From contig CM058236.1 of the NCBI GenBank assembly GCA_030180135.1, forward strand, positions 8,763,357 through 8,827,356: 64,000 nt of DNA, written 5' to 3'. The translations under genes and the position numbers were made by a program. The notes beneath the pieces were generated by a model. The model worked only from the letters and a program-made list of their open reading frames with translations, did no database searches and was not told the DNA's origin. Below, piece by piece: positions 10,246-21,747 of this stretch (position 1 is the stretch's first letter; the number at the start of each line of letters is the position of its first letter). This DNA comes from Orychophragmus violaceus. Lineage: Eukaryota > Streptophyta > Magnoliopsida > Brassicales > Brassicaceae.

Positions 10246-11441
10246 TGATAGGTCGAGTTTTAATCCCTATTCTAAACTGCAAGTGCACAGTATAGTCAAT
10301 GTAGTATATAGGGTTATCGAATCCACAGGGACACTTGGTCTCAAGAGAATCAAACCGTAGGAATTAATACTAGAAATAAGCAAGTAGTGATTGTAATGAA
10401 TTGCGGTGCAAGAAAGTAAACAGTAGCAGGAAATCGGTTTGTAAGCAATAAACTAAAAGCGTCAAGCCTAGGGTATTCTCAGGAAATCAGACAAGCAGAC
10501 AAGTTAATCAGTCAGGATCAAATTAAACTCAGTTCTAGAACTCAAATCACGAAAATAGAATTAACCAAATCTCTTTGCGAAAACTCTCTAAGTCTAAGTG
10601 CAGTAATCCAAATCTCTTTGCAATTACTAACAAATTAAACTAGCATTAAGTTCAAGTTCGATATGTTCACAATTAAACTAAACCAAATCTCTTTGCGAAT
10701 AATTCAATTGCTCAACCTAAATAGTTCAGATTCCTAAACCCCACTCTCGTGACGTATTTAGTAACCTAGGATCTAGATTCTAATTGATCAGGTTAGAACT
10801 AGCTTTAAGCACAATTTAGTTTGAAGAACATTCTAATCATATGAATCCTAACTGAATTAAACAAGTCTAGCAAGTCATCAAACCATAATGAGAAACCCTA
10901 AACTCAACTATGGATCTACTCAGACATGATTGATGAAAACATAATCATAGAATAAATAGATTGCATATAAGAAATTAAAATATCAAAGGGGTTCGAAATC
11001 TTCTCCAAAATAAATCAATACAAGGAAAATAGATCAGCCCCAAAAGCTCTAAAAATCTCTTAGCTCTAAGTATCAAAGCGTATCTAAATTAAACACCAAA
11101 AACTAGTATATATAGGCATAATCTCGGCTGGGGCTTCTGTGTAAATACTGAAAGTATCTTGGGCTTATTTGCAAATCTTCAATACTTGTTACGCTGACGC
11201 GTACGGCCCATCTCGCGACTGCATCGACCGATGCACAATGCGTGTCGATCGATGCAACATCAAATAATCGAACAGTGAATAAAGCTCTCGGCCAAAACGT
11301 CCCAAAATGCCCAAAATGCTCCATATATCTCCAATTAGCTCCAAACCTGATTTAACCTGTAAAAGACTCTAAACTAATACAAAAGACTCTAAAAACACAA
11401 CTATATCATGGTATAAAGTGGGTAAAAACCATGATATATCA
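10246..11441 (-). repeat. Athila 5' LTR with promoter
   Basis: 1196 bp, TG...CA, two differences from the 3' LTR. The minus-strand promoter candidate is tatatata at 11107-11114. The CGACCG/CGATCG pair at 11221-11258 lies 107-144 bp upstream of this TATA. A repeated string aaatctctttgc (three to four copies near 10566-10700) lies in the transcribed part. Confidence 0.95.
11221..11258. repeat. CGATCG-motif cluster 7 (5' LTR promoter, two copies)
   Basis: gcatcgaccgatgca (11221) and gtgtcgatcgatgcaac (11242), identical to cluster 1. Promoter-proximal on the minus strand. Confidence 0.85.
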
Positions 11442-11446
11442 AGGGG
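11442..11446. repeat. Target-site duplication, right (agggg)
   Basis: Second copy of the 5-bp target, directly after the terminal ca of the 5' LTR. Confidence 0.95.
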
Positions 11447-13899
11447 GGAAAACCCCAATGTTGGGTCCAGACCACGAAATCATTTTCTACGAAAGCGAGA
11501 CAAGTAATCTCGACAAACCACACGACGACGCCCTCCCTCCTCGTTTGTCTAGTAGTGGGAGATGTCGAACTCTCAAGGATAATGATTGACACGGGAAGTT
11601 CGGTAGATGTCCTCTTTTACGACGCGTTCAAAAAGATGGACTTCAACGACTCCGAGATCGTGGAAGAAAAGACACCACTAGTAGGTTTCGCTGGCGAAAC
11701 GACGTACTCGATGGGCTCTGTCTTCGCCCCAGTAACCGCTGGAGGAATTCGAAGAATGACGGAGTTCGTCATAGTAGATCGGCCAGCTCCTTATAACGCG
11801 ATCCTAGGTCGACCATGGATATACGACATGAAAGCGGTACCATCGACCTACCACCAATGCGTAAAATTCCCAACTCCCAAAGGGATCAAAACCATTTACG
11901 GAAGTCAAAAGATTTCCCGCCATTGCTACATGAACGGATACAAGCAGATCGAGAAATCCCCTGCGTAGCAATTACAGAAAGAGGAGGAGCTCGCCACCAT
12001 GCAGACCAAAAGGTCGAACGACCCAAGTCAAATAGGACCCCCAAAGGACCTCACGACTCAGGTCTGCATAGACGATGCTCATCCCGAAAGACTTGTTGGC
12101 ATCGGAATCGACCTATCAGAGCCAGTTAAAAACGAACTGGTCTCTTTTCTCAAACAGAACGTCGACTCCTTCGCCTGGTCTTCAACAGACATGAAAGGGA
12201 TCAACATCGACGTAACCAGCCACGAGCTGAATGTCGATCCAACCTACAAACCGGTAAGACAAAAGCGTCGAAAACTAGGCCCTGAGCGGGCCAAAGCCGT
12301 CAATGATGAGGTCGATCGGTTATTAAAAATCGGATCGATCAGAGAGGTCAAGTACCCCGACTGGCTTGCCAATCCCGTAGTGGTTAAGAAAAAGAACGGG
12401 AAGTGGAGAGTCTGTGTAGATTTCACGGATCTTAACAAAGCATGTCCAAAGGACAGCTTCCCACTCCCACACATCGACCGACTGGTCGAGGCTACCGCCG
12501 GACATCAGCTACTATCTTTTATGGACGCGTTCTCAGGGTACAATCAAATATTGATGAACCCTGAGGACCAAGAAAAGACTTCGTTCATAACTGATCGAGG
12601 CACGTACTGCTACAAAGTCATGCCCTTCGGACTAAAAAACGCAGGAGCAACTTACCAACGCCTCGTCAACAAGATGTTTTCAAGACTCCTAGGCAAAACC
12701 ATGGAAGTCTACATCGACGATATGCTGGTAAAATCGTCCAGGTATGAGGATCACATCCCCCAACTAAAAGAATGTTTTACCATTCTCAATAAATACGGGA
12801 TGAAAATCAACCCAGCAAAGTGTACCTTCGGGGTTCCCTCAGGAGAATTCCTTGGCTACCTAGTGACCGAAAGAGGGATCGAAGCGAACCCCAAACAGAT
12901 CGCGACGTTCATAGAGATGAAATCTCCAAGAACAACACGAGAAGTCCAGCGCCTGACTGGCAAAATAGCTGCTCTAAATCGCTTTATCTCAAGGACGACT
13001 GATAAATGTCTACCCTTCTATCACTTGCTCAAAGCAAACAAAAAGTTCCTCTGGGACGAAAAGTGCGAAGAAGCTTTCACTCAGCTCAAAGCTTACTTAA
13101 GCGAACCACCCATACTGGCGAAACCAGTAGAAGGAGAACCCCTTTACCTCTACCTAGCTGTCTCGACGGCAGCAGTAAGTGGAGTCCTGGTTCGCGAGGA
13201 ACAAAATGAGCAACGGCCGGTGTATTACATCAGTAAGACCTTGATCGATGCTGAAACCAGATACCCCGCCATGGAAAAACTCGTCTTGGCGCTAGTGACA
13301 TCGGCTCGAAAACTCCGACCGTACTTTCAATCGCACTCGATCATAGTAATGACCTCTCAGCCACTGAGAACCATCCTTCACAGTCCAAGCCAATTGGGTT
13401 GATTGGTCAAATGGGCTATCGAACTTAGCGAGTACGACATAGAATGCAAAGCTCGAACGTGCCTAAAAGCACAAGTGCTGGCAGATTTCGTAATCGAGCT
13501 CCCTCCGACTATAGAACTCGACCCGACCTCGGCCCAAAAATGGAAACTCTACGTCGATTGAGCTTCCTCAAGGCAAGGATCCGGAGTCGGGGTAAAGCTA
13601 GTCTCCCCAACGGGCGAAGTACTAGAACAATCATTCAGACTGGGCTTCGCCGCATCGAATAACGAAGCAGAATACAAAGCGTTAATAGCCGGGCTTAGAC
13701 TCGCGATAGCCATAAGAGCCCGAGAAGTAAACGCCTTCAGCGATTCCCAACTGGTCACGAGCCAATAACATGGCGACTACGAGGCCAAAGACGAACGGAT
13801 GGAAGCATACCTACGGGTAGTCCATGCATTGGCCGAACAGATCGAATTCTTCGATCTAACACGAATCCCACGAGGGGAAAACACCGCAGCCGATGCGAC
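11447..13899 (+). pseudogene. Tat pol copy A: protease, RT, RNase H, second RNase H
   Basis: Continuation of the Tat polyprotein right of the Athila insertion. Protease: IMIDTGSSVDVLFYDAF. After an in-frame TAG (11966-11968) comes RT-RNase H (11999-13402): WRVCVDFTDLNKACPKDSFP, FMDAFSGYNQI, catalytic YIDDMLVKS, then a first RNase H region (LYLYLAVSTAAVSGVLVREE). A TGA at 13400-13402 ends this frame; both stops are shared with copy B. The second RNase H (about 13413-13890) has another stop only in this copy at its DGAS position (gattgagct near 13559) and one near 13766. The block ends at gccgatgcg (13897), where sequence jumps back to the gag-protease junction: start of the tandem duplication. 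Confidence 0.85.
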
Positions 13900-13913
13900 T
13901 TCATCTTCGGTGG

Positions 13914-16570
13914 TGTACGGGCTATACCCCCTAAACGAATCGACTTCATCTTCAGTGGCTCCAAGCTTTGCCGCGACTCGGTCAATTCGATCAAAGCTCT
14001 TCAAAGAAGAGTCGAGACCGACAGAGGGGGGAAAACCCCAATGTTGGGTCCAGACCACGAAATCATTTTCTACGAAAGCGAGACAAGTAATCTCGACAAA
14101 CCACACGACGACGCCCTCCCTCCTCGTTTGTCTAGTAGTGGGAGATGTCGAACTCTCAAGGATAATGATTGACACGGGAAGTTCGGTAGATTTCCTCTTT
14201 TACGACGCGTTCAAAAAGATGGACTTCAACGACTCCGAGATCGTGGAAGAAAAGACACCACTAGTAGGTTTCGCTGGCGAAACGACGTACTCGATGGGCT
14301 CTGTCTTCACCCCAGTAACCGCTGGAGGAGTTCGAAGAATGACGGAGTTCGTCATAGTAGATCGGCCAGCTCCTTATAACGCGATCCTAGGTCGACCATG
14401 GATATACGACATGAAAGCGGTACCATCGACCTACCACCAATGCGTAAAATTCCCAACTCCCAAAGGGATCAAAACCATTTACGGAAGTCAAAAGATTTCC
14501 CGCCATTGCTACATGAACGGATACAAGCAGATCGAGAAATCCCCTGCGTAGCAATTATAGAAAGAGGAGGAGCTCGCCACCATGCAGACCAAAAGGTCGA
14601 ACGACCCAAGTCAAATAGGACCCCCAAAGGACCTCACGACTCAGGTCTGCATAGACGATGCTCATCCCGAAAGACTTGTTGGCATCGGAATCGACCTATC
14701 AGAGCCAGTTAAAAACGAACTGGTCTCTTTTCTCAAACAGAACGTCGACTCCTTCGCCTGGTCTTCAACAGACATGAAAGGGATCAACATCGACGTAACC
14801 AGCCACGAGCTGAATGTCGATCCAACCTACAAACCGGTAAGACAAAAGCGTCGAAAACTAGGCCCTGAGCGGGCCAAAGCCGTCAATGATGAGGTCGATC
14901 GGTTATTAAAAATCGGATCGATCAGAGAGGTCAAGTACCCCGACTGGCTTGCCAATCCCGTAGTGGTTAAGAAAAAGAACGGGAAGTGGAGAGTCTGTGT
15001 AGATTTCACGGATCTTAACAAAGCATGTCCAAAGGACAGCTTCCCACTCCCACACATCGACCGACTGGTCGAGGCTACCGCCGGACATCAGCTACTATCT
15101 TTTATGGACACGTTCTCAGGGTACAATCAAATATTGATGAACCCTGAGGACCAAGAAAAGACTTCGTTCATAACTGATCGAGGCACGTACTGCTACAAAG
15201 TCATGCCCTTCGGACTAAAAAGCGCAGGAGCAACTTACCAACGCCTCGTCAACAAGATGTTTTCAGGACTCCTAGGCAAAACCATGGAAGTCTACATCGA
15301 CGATATGCTGGTAAAATCGTCAAGGTATGAGGATCACATCCCCCAACTAAAAGAATGTTTTACCATTCTCAATAAATACGGGATGAAGCTCAACCCATCA
15401 AAGTGTACCTTCGGGGTTCCCTCAGGAGAATTCCTTGGCTACCTAGTGACCGAAAGAGGGATCGAAGCGAACCCCAACCAGATCGCGACGTTCATAGAGA
15501 TGAAATCTCCAAGAACAACACGAGAAGTCCAGCGCCTGACTGGCAAAATAGCTGCTCTAAATCGCTTTATCTCAAGGACGACTGATAAATGTCTACCCTT
15601 CTATCACTTGCTCAAAGCAAACAAAAAGTTCCTCTGGGACGAAAAGTGCGAAGAAGCTTTCACTCAGCTCAAAGCTTACTTAAGCGAACCACCCATACTG
15701 GCGAAACCAGTAGAAGGAGAACCCCTTTACCTCTACCTAGCTGTCTCGACGGCAGCAGTAAGTGGAGTCCTGGTTCGCGAGGAACAAAACGAGCAACGGC
15801 CGGTGTATTACATCAGTAAGACCTTGATCGATGCTGAAACCAGATACCCCGCCATGGAAAAACTCGCATTGGCGCTAGTGACATCGGCTCGAAAACTCCG
15901 ACCGTACTTTCAATCGCACTCGATCATAGTAATGACCTCTCAACCACTGAGAACCATCCTTCACAGTCCAAGCCAATTGGGTTGATTGGTCAAATGGGCT
16001 ATCGAACTTAGCGAGTACGACATAGAATACAAAGCTCGAACGTGCCTAAAATCACAAGTGCTGGCAGATTTCGTAATCGAGCTCCCTCCGACTATAGAAC
16101 TCGACCCGACCTCGGCCCAAAAATGGAAACTCTACGTCGATGGAGCTTCCTCGAGGCAAGGATCCGGAGTCGGGGTAAAGCTAGTCTCCCCAACGTGCGA
16201 AGTACTAGAACAATCATTCAGACTGGGCTTCGCCGCATCGAATAACGAAGCAGAATACGAAGCGTTAATAGCCGGGCTTAGACTCGCGATAGCCATAGGA
16301 GCATACCTACGGGTAGTCCATACATTGGCCGAACAGATCGAATTCTTCGATCTAACACGAATCCCACGAGGGGAAAACACCGCAGCCGATGCGCTAGCCG
16401 CATTAGCATCGACATCAGATCCTAACCTCAAAAGGATCATACCAGTCGAAGGGATAGAAAAACCAAGCATCGACATAGCCCTCAAAGCTCTGTCCTTGAA
16501 AGAGGACGGGCCCGTTGTGAAGGACGATGTCAAGCACAAAGAATGTCCTGGGGGCACCAGTAGCGACATC
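13914..16570 (+). pseudogene. Tat pol copy B: protease, RT, RNase H, second RNase H
   Basis: Near-identical second copy of the block found at 1635-1750 plus 11447-13897, not interrupted by Athila. The protease frame (to 14551) and RT-RNase H frame (14582-15985) end at the same TAG and TGA as copy A. The second RNase H (15986 onward) has an intact DGAS and EAEYEAL but an 87-bp in-frame deletion at 16300 relative to copy A (13720-13806). It removes the segment containing FSDSQLV, whose Asp is expected to be catalytic. By eye there are about 20 substitutions over 2.4 kb between copies, about 1 percent. Confidence 0.85.
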
Positions 16571-17926
16571 ATGAGATTGATGATGACCTCGATCCTAGAA
16601 ACGCCGTGTACGTCGCGAACGTTCCCGACGGACCAATTCAAACCGCATCCACTAGTCAGGGACCTGAGCCTAGCAACGACGAAGATTGGAGAACTCCGAT
16701 CATTCGGTACATCACAAACGGCGAAGTTCCCGATGACAAATGGGAGGCGCGGAAACTTAAAACACAAAGTGCGAGGTACTGTGTCACGCAAGGAGAGCTC
16801 TTTAAAAGGAGCCTCTCCGGACCTTATCTCAAATGCCTTGACAAAAAGCAAGCCCTAGCCGTGATTACACAAACACATGACGGATCCTGCGGAAGCCATT
16901 TCGGAGGACGAGCATTGGCCGTGCGAATCAAAAGGCAGGGTTACTATTGGCCGACAATGGCCACCGAATGCGAGTCCTTCTCCAACAAATGCGACAAATG
17001 CCAAAAGCATGCTCCAATTATCCACCAAGCGTTGGAGAAACTCTCCTCTATCTCATCACCGTACCCATTCATGCGATGGGGAATGGACATTGTGGGACCG
17101 CTAGTCGCATCCGGCAAAAAGAAAGCTACGCACCTATTGGTGATGACGGACTACTTCACCAAGTGGATTGAAGCAGAGTCATACCAAAAAATTAAGGACG
17201 TTCACGTTAAGGAGTTCGTCTGGCATTTGCCGACATGGACTACCCCACGAAATCGTCACCGATAAAGGATCTCAGTTCATATCAAACACGTTCAAAGAGT
17301 TCTGTAGAACTTGGAACATAAAGCTGACTTACTCAACGCCGCGCTATCCCCAAGGAAATGGGCTAGCGGAAGCAGCTAACAAAGCGATTATGAACGGTCT
17401 CAAGAAAAGGCTCAAAGAGTGCAAAACAACCTGGAGCGACGAGCTCCCGGCCGTACTATGGGCTTATCGAACTACCCCCCGCAAATCCACCGGCGAGACT
17501 CCATTCTCGCTGGCTTATGGGATCGAGGCGGTAGTACCAGCCGAAACCCTCGTGTCAAGCATCCGCAAGGAAGAATGCCCACGACAAGAAGAACTTAACA
17601 ACAAGATGGTAACTGACGAGCTCGACCTCATCGACGAAAGAAGGAACCTCGCATTAGCTCGACTCCAGAATTACCAACAAGCCGCAGCTCGCTACTATGA
17701 TTCCCGAATCAAAAGTCGAAGGTTTCAAGAAGGAGAGCTCGTCTTATGGAAAGTGTTCGACCATAAAAAGGAAGAACACGCTGGAAAATTAGGAGCAAAG
17801 TGGGAAGGTCCTTAACAGGTCACCGACGTTGTGAAGGACGGGGTCTACCGACTCAAATCGGTAGAAACCCAGAAACCTGAAATACGACCTTGGAACATCA
17901 TCAACCTCAAAAAGTACTTCCACTAA
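16571..17926 (+). pseudogene. Tat integrase (frameshifted)
   Basis: Integrase that would insert the cDNA. The N-terminal part (16606-17265) carries the H2C2 finger (HDGSCGSHFGGRAL, CDKCQKHAP) and the first core Asp (WGMDIVGPL). A small deletion at about 17222 shifts the frame; the second half (17168-17815) has IVTDKGSQFIS and the catalytic Glu in PQGNGLAEAANKAI, then the C-terminal GELVLWKVF region. Another frame change lies between 16560 and 16605, joining from the second RNase H. A TAA at 17813-17815 stops the frame just before the conserved C-terminal end, which runs to a natural stop at 17924-17926. Confidence 0.85.
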
Positions 17927-18140
17927 GAGTACATAAACATAATCGAACTACGAAATGGCTTGATCCCCTTAAAAGGGTACGTAGGCAGCTCGATTTCGAG
18001 CGCAGCCACCCCCCAAACACAAAGCTCTTACCGAGCTCGATAACTTCAAACGAAGTCCTACTAGCTTATCTTTGTGAAATCAAAATAAGTCTCCCAATCA
18101 AACGTCTCTTCCTGTCGCAAAAGTTAGAGCCGTTACGTTG
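17927..18140 (+). other. Tat post-pol spacer
   Basis: Non-coding sequence after the pol stop, including ggtacgtaggcagctcg, a string I associate with the region downstream of pol in Tat elements. No gene seen. Confidence 0.5.
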
Positions 18141-18600
18141 TGCAAAGTGATATGAAATTATCTCTTCCAAAAACTAAAGAGATATGAAATTATCTCTTCA
18201 AAATTAAGCGATATGAAATTATCTCTTCTAAAAAACAAACGATATGGAATTATCCTTTTTCGAGCGACCGAAGTGGCCTCTCCCAAAGTCAAAGCGATAT
18301 GAAATTATCCCTTCCGAGCAACCTGAAATGGCCTCTCCCAAAACGAAAGATATGAAATTATCTCTTCAAAATCAAGCGATATGAAATTATCTCTTCAAAA
18401 ATCAAGTGATATGAAATTATCTCTCCAAGAAATAAAGTGATATGAAACTATCCCTTCAAACAAAGCGGCCTAAAACAGTCCCTCCAAACCGAACGAACTG
18501 AAATGATCGTCCCAAAACAAGCGACCTAAAACGGTCCTCCCGATTCGAACGAACTGAAATGATGGTCCCAAAGAAAGTGATCCAGAACGATCTTTCCAAA
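18141..18600 (+). repeat. Minisatellite in Tat 3' region
   Basis: About eight degenerate copies of gatatgaaattatctcttc plus an A-rich spacer, period about 30 bp. They grade into related units with gcgacctaaaacggtcc and gaactgaaatgatcgtccc. Known: tandem repeats in the 3' region are common in Tat/Ogre elements and can seed satellites. Confidence 0.85.
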
Positions 18601-19142
18601 AAATACAATTCTTCTAAACCTTATACGGATTAAAAGAATCGGGGGGCTACTCCACCCCTCAAGCAAAATAACGAGGTCAAGACGGCTATTCAAGCATGCA
18701 ACCTCTACACACACTCCAAATCGGATCTTTGTAAGTTTACTTCGATTCGTTCTCATACTTAACCACTGCTCTTTTCAATTCAGCGATTAAGCCTGAACCT
18801 TACGTTACGAAGTAGTCGCGCCTCAGACTATTCCTGGCAAAGAGCTCGAGCTCGAATGCAATTAACCTAAAAGTTCGCAAAGAACTACCTAAGGCAATTC
18901 AAGACAGGTTATCTGCTCGATTCCTCTGGAGAAGTTCGAATCGCCACAACGGCTCGAATTTTATGTTAAGGCATAAAAACAATAAAATCTATGCTAAAGC
19001 ATGAAAGATTTAAAAAGAGATTCATAAAAAAAAAGAGGACACGATGTCCTCAAGTTCGAACAAAAAGCCCCCTTGGGCAACGAAAGTCTGAAGACAAATT
19101 AAAAGCCCTCTAGGGCAGCAACGAACCAATAAAAAAAGGGGA
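18601..19142 (+). other. Tat 3' non-coding region
   Basis: No gene. Contains a purine tract followed by cta (atcggggggctac at 18637) resembling the true tract at 22099, and an A-rich stretch directly downstream of the antisense gene's stop codon. Confidence 0.5.
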
Positions 19143-21747
19143 CTAGAACTGCTTGGAAGGAGAGGAAGCTTCGTCTTGATCCTCCATCTGATCATCAGTC
19201 GCCCTGTCCTCCTCAAGTCGACCCTCGACCTCATCGCTAACTCGCGAGCTAACTCCGGTCGGAAGGTTCAATCCATACTGATCGAGACGAGCGGCCGCCT
19301 GGTTTATAGGGCGCCCCAAGATCACGGAATTGTCCGACATCACCGGCAGATTAAGCTTGCTGATACTGAAGTCCGACACTGCTGCGGCATTCATCTCCTC
19401 CGTGGCCAATCTTTTCTTCTCGGCCAAGTCCATCACCTCCTTGGTCAGATCCAGTTCACCAGAAGCAAACTCGGCGATAAGCGCGATATTGGCCACAACC
19501 TCCTGAAGCCTCATCTTGGCGCTCACGGCGACTTTCCTTTGGCTCTCCTTCGCCGCGATTCCCTCGAGGATCTTGAGGTATTCACCATTCAGCCCCTTCC
19601 TCGCCTCATGGGCCGCCACCTTGACGTCAAACTCTCGGTCGGCGAGAGCCTTGTCCAGATCGCCCTGACATTGCGCAGCCCGCACACCCGCAACCCGACC
19701 TGCCTCAATGGCGGTTCGACTCGCCTCCTCCGCGACCGAAACCTGAGCCAAGGCACCCTACAACTGCGCATCCAGGTCGCCCACTTTCTCCCGTAACTCC
19801 TCCTCTCGAGCCAAGGCCCCCTGCAACTGCGCTCTCAGGTCCCTAACCGTCTTCTCAACGGTATCGAGCTCACTCGCCTGCGGTATTTCCCGCAGCTCTC
19901 GCTTGGCCCTAGCCGCAAACCTGTTCGCAGCCTCCAAGGCCTACGAAAAAAACGAGAGTTAAGCGTAAAACATACCAAAAAGCGAAGGAAGGAAATCGTT
20001 ACCTTCCCTGAAGCCGCCATCATCTCGGTGTAAACTTCACCGAGAGCCATATCCCCGACAGCCGGGAGCTGAACACCTGCAGGCTTAAAATGCCTCAGAA
20101 GATAGGCCACGCCCTTCGGGTCATCCGCAATCGGACATTCCTTCTGGTGCCTGAAGCGCCAGTTGAAAGACCCGGAGGACCCGGAAGAAGCAGGCCTCGC
20201 CTCAACACTCTGGTTCGATCTCCTCGAACTCACTTCCGCGTCAGTTCTTTGACGCTTCGCCGCCGGAGAAGGAGGACCGCCCCGGCTCCTACCGTTTGAT
20301 CCCCACAAAACCATTCGACCGGGAGTTGCGCAAAGCGGGCTCTCCAGACGGGATCTGAACTGGTTCCTGACCGACCGAAAGAGGAGGTAAATTCTCCACC
20401 CCCACGTTTGCCTCTCCGTACCCTGCGACCTCGGGGAGAGAAACCTGAACAGGGTTTGGAGGAGGGATTGAAGGAGGAGGGGGAGGCCCCTCGTCCATGG
20501 CAAAAAGAAGGGCATGGCTCAAGTCGCCGGCCTTCATTTTCTTCGCCAGATCAACGGGGTCCTTCCCGTTCCGACGACTGCTGGATCTTCGCGACATCTT
20601 TCCGAGAGAAGGGGTGCTTGCGGTAGAACTGTCGTCCGAAACAGATCGATCTGCATACAAAACAAACTCGAGTCAGCCCGGCAAACGAAAAGGCATATGG
20701 CGCAAAAATCCTTGTACGGACTGGCCAAAATACTTACTCTCTCCAGCCCGCTCGATAATCTGAAGTGGGGCCTGAACGATTCGAGTCAAAGTGGGCCGAG
20801 AAGGGAAGCGTGATCCGTCTCGTGAAAGACGAGGTTGGTGTAAAGAAGGTTGCCGGGCCGTAGGACCTAAGGCAGCTCGAATTCGCTGATCCGTAAAGTT
20901 AGACCAGCGGATATCTCCTCTCCGGAGGCGAGCTATCAAACTCGATGTATTTGGGTTCAAAGGTAATGACTCAGGAGCCTCTGCAAAGAAACCAAAAAGG
21001 TTATTAGCGAACAGCCCGATGTCAATGAAGGACATCGTAGCAACAAGAGAAACTAGTAAACCCTATAAGCTAACCAACGCTAGCCGCCCATCTTGTCGGG
21101 ATAACCGAATAATCGAAATCCTCGACCGAATGGTGATTGATCCTGAAGTAGAAGTATTTACTCTTCCACACATCCCTCGTCGGGATCTCATCAAGGATCT
21201 TCCCATGGCGAGGGGAGAGGTTGTAGGTTCCGGGAAAACGAGCGTTATGTTTTACCGAACAAACCCTCATCAACTCCTAGACCCCAAAGTCGATACCCTC
21301 CTCGACGGCTCTGACCCCGAGCCCGATGACATACCGAACAAAATTCGGAGTCATCTGGTGAAAGGCCAGTTGGAGCTGAGCTAAAACCCATGAGATAATG
21401 CGAGGGATTGGAAAAAACAATCCGCATTTATCGAAATAGGTATAAGAAGCACAGCAATGGCCCTCGACGACAGTCTCTGGGGACATGTTCGGTGATGGGA
21501 TAAGTATCTCCACCTCCGACGAAATCCGGCACTTCGCCCGCAACTTCTGTATTTGGTCGACAGTCAGACTGGACGGTGGATGAGGACCAACCGGTCCCGC
21601 CGCCACAGTAGGACTTGCCCTGGCCGTACTCTTTCGAACCATGATAGTTCGGTATATCGGAAATTTCTTTTGAGAAAAGAAGAAAAACGAAATCTCTAGA
21701 GAAGAAAGTCTCAGTGCAACGACAAAAGGAATAAAAGCGAGAGGCAA
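19143..21747 (-). pseudogene. Antisense multi-exon gene of the Tat element (plant mobile-domain type)
   Basis: Read on the minus strand from about 21640-21747. The first exon has a segment resembling the putative gypsy-type transposon domain (PF04195-like: LFFPIPRIISWVLAQLQLAF, TPNFVRYVIGLGV). Introns with GT/AG borders: 20981-21074, 20651-20737 and 19941-20002. Middle exons are Ser/Pro-rich (GPPPPPSIPPP); the C-terminal exon is a long Ala/Glu/Lys coiled-coil-like region ending DEASSPSKQF at 19143. Breaks: an in-frame TAG in exon 1 near 21274, a frameshift between 20289 and 20330, and a TAG at 19758-19760 within a repeat of LxAQLxGALA. Known: Tat/Grande-type elements carry an antisense frame between pol and the 3' LTR; its role is unknown. 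Confidence 0.65.

Larger units (their letters stand above)
1751..11441 (-). mobile_element. Athila-type Ty3/gypsy retrotransposon, complete, young
   Basis: Complete 9691-bp element read on the minus strand. It has two 1196-bp LTRs (TG...CA) differing at only two positions I can see, a 5-bp target duplication agggg, a primer site matching the 3' end of plant tRNA-Asp six bases inside the 5' LTR, a purine tract next to the 3' LTR, and a single uninterrupted Gag-Pol frame. The RT and integrase motifs, the DLG-type protease and the tRNA-Asp primer site fit the Athila group. Many Athila elements carry an env-like frame after pol; the 1.3 kb here (2947-4234) holds none on the coding strand. The near-identical LTRs imply recent insertion, and the element could still be autonomous. 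It lies inside copy A of the Tat internal duplication. Confidence 0.95.

Noticed and set aside
18141..18600. CRISPR-like array
   Set aside because: The repeats are degenerate, spacers are short and similar, and the context is a plant retrotransposon 3' region.
19176..19796. 206-codon plus-strand frame in the Tat 3' region
   Set aside because: Lies opposite the coiled-coil exon of the antisense gene. That exon has splice borders and family-like composition; this frame has none.
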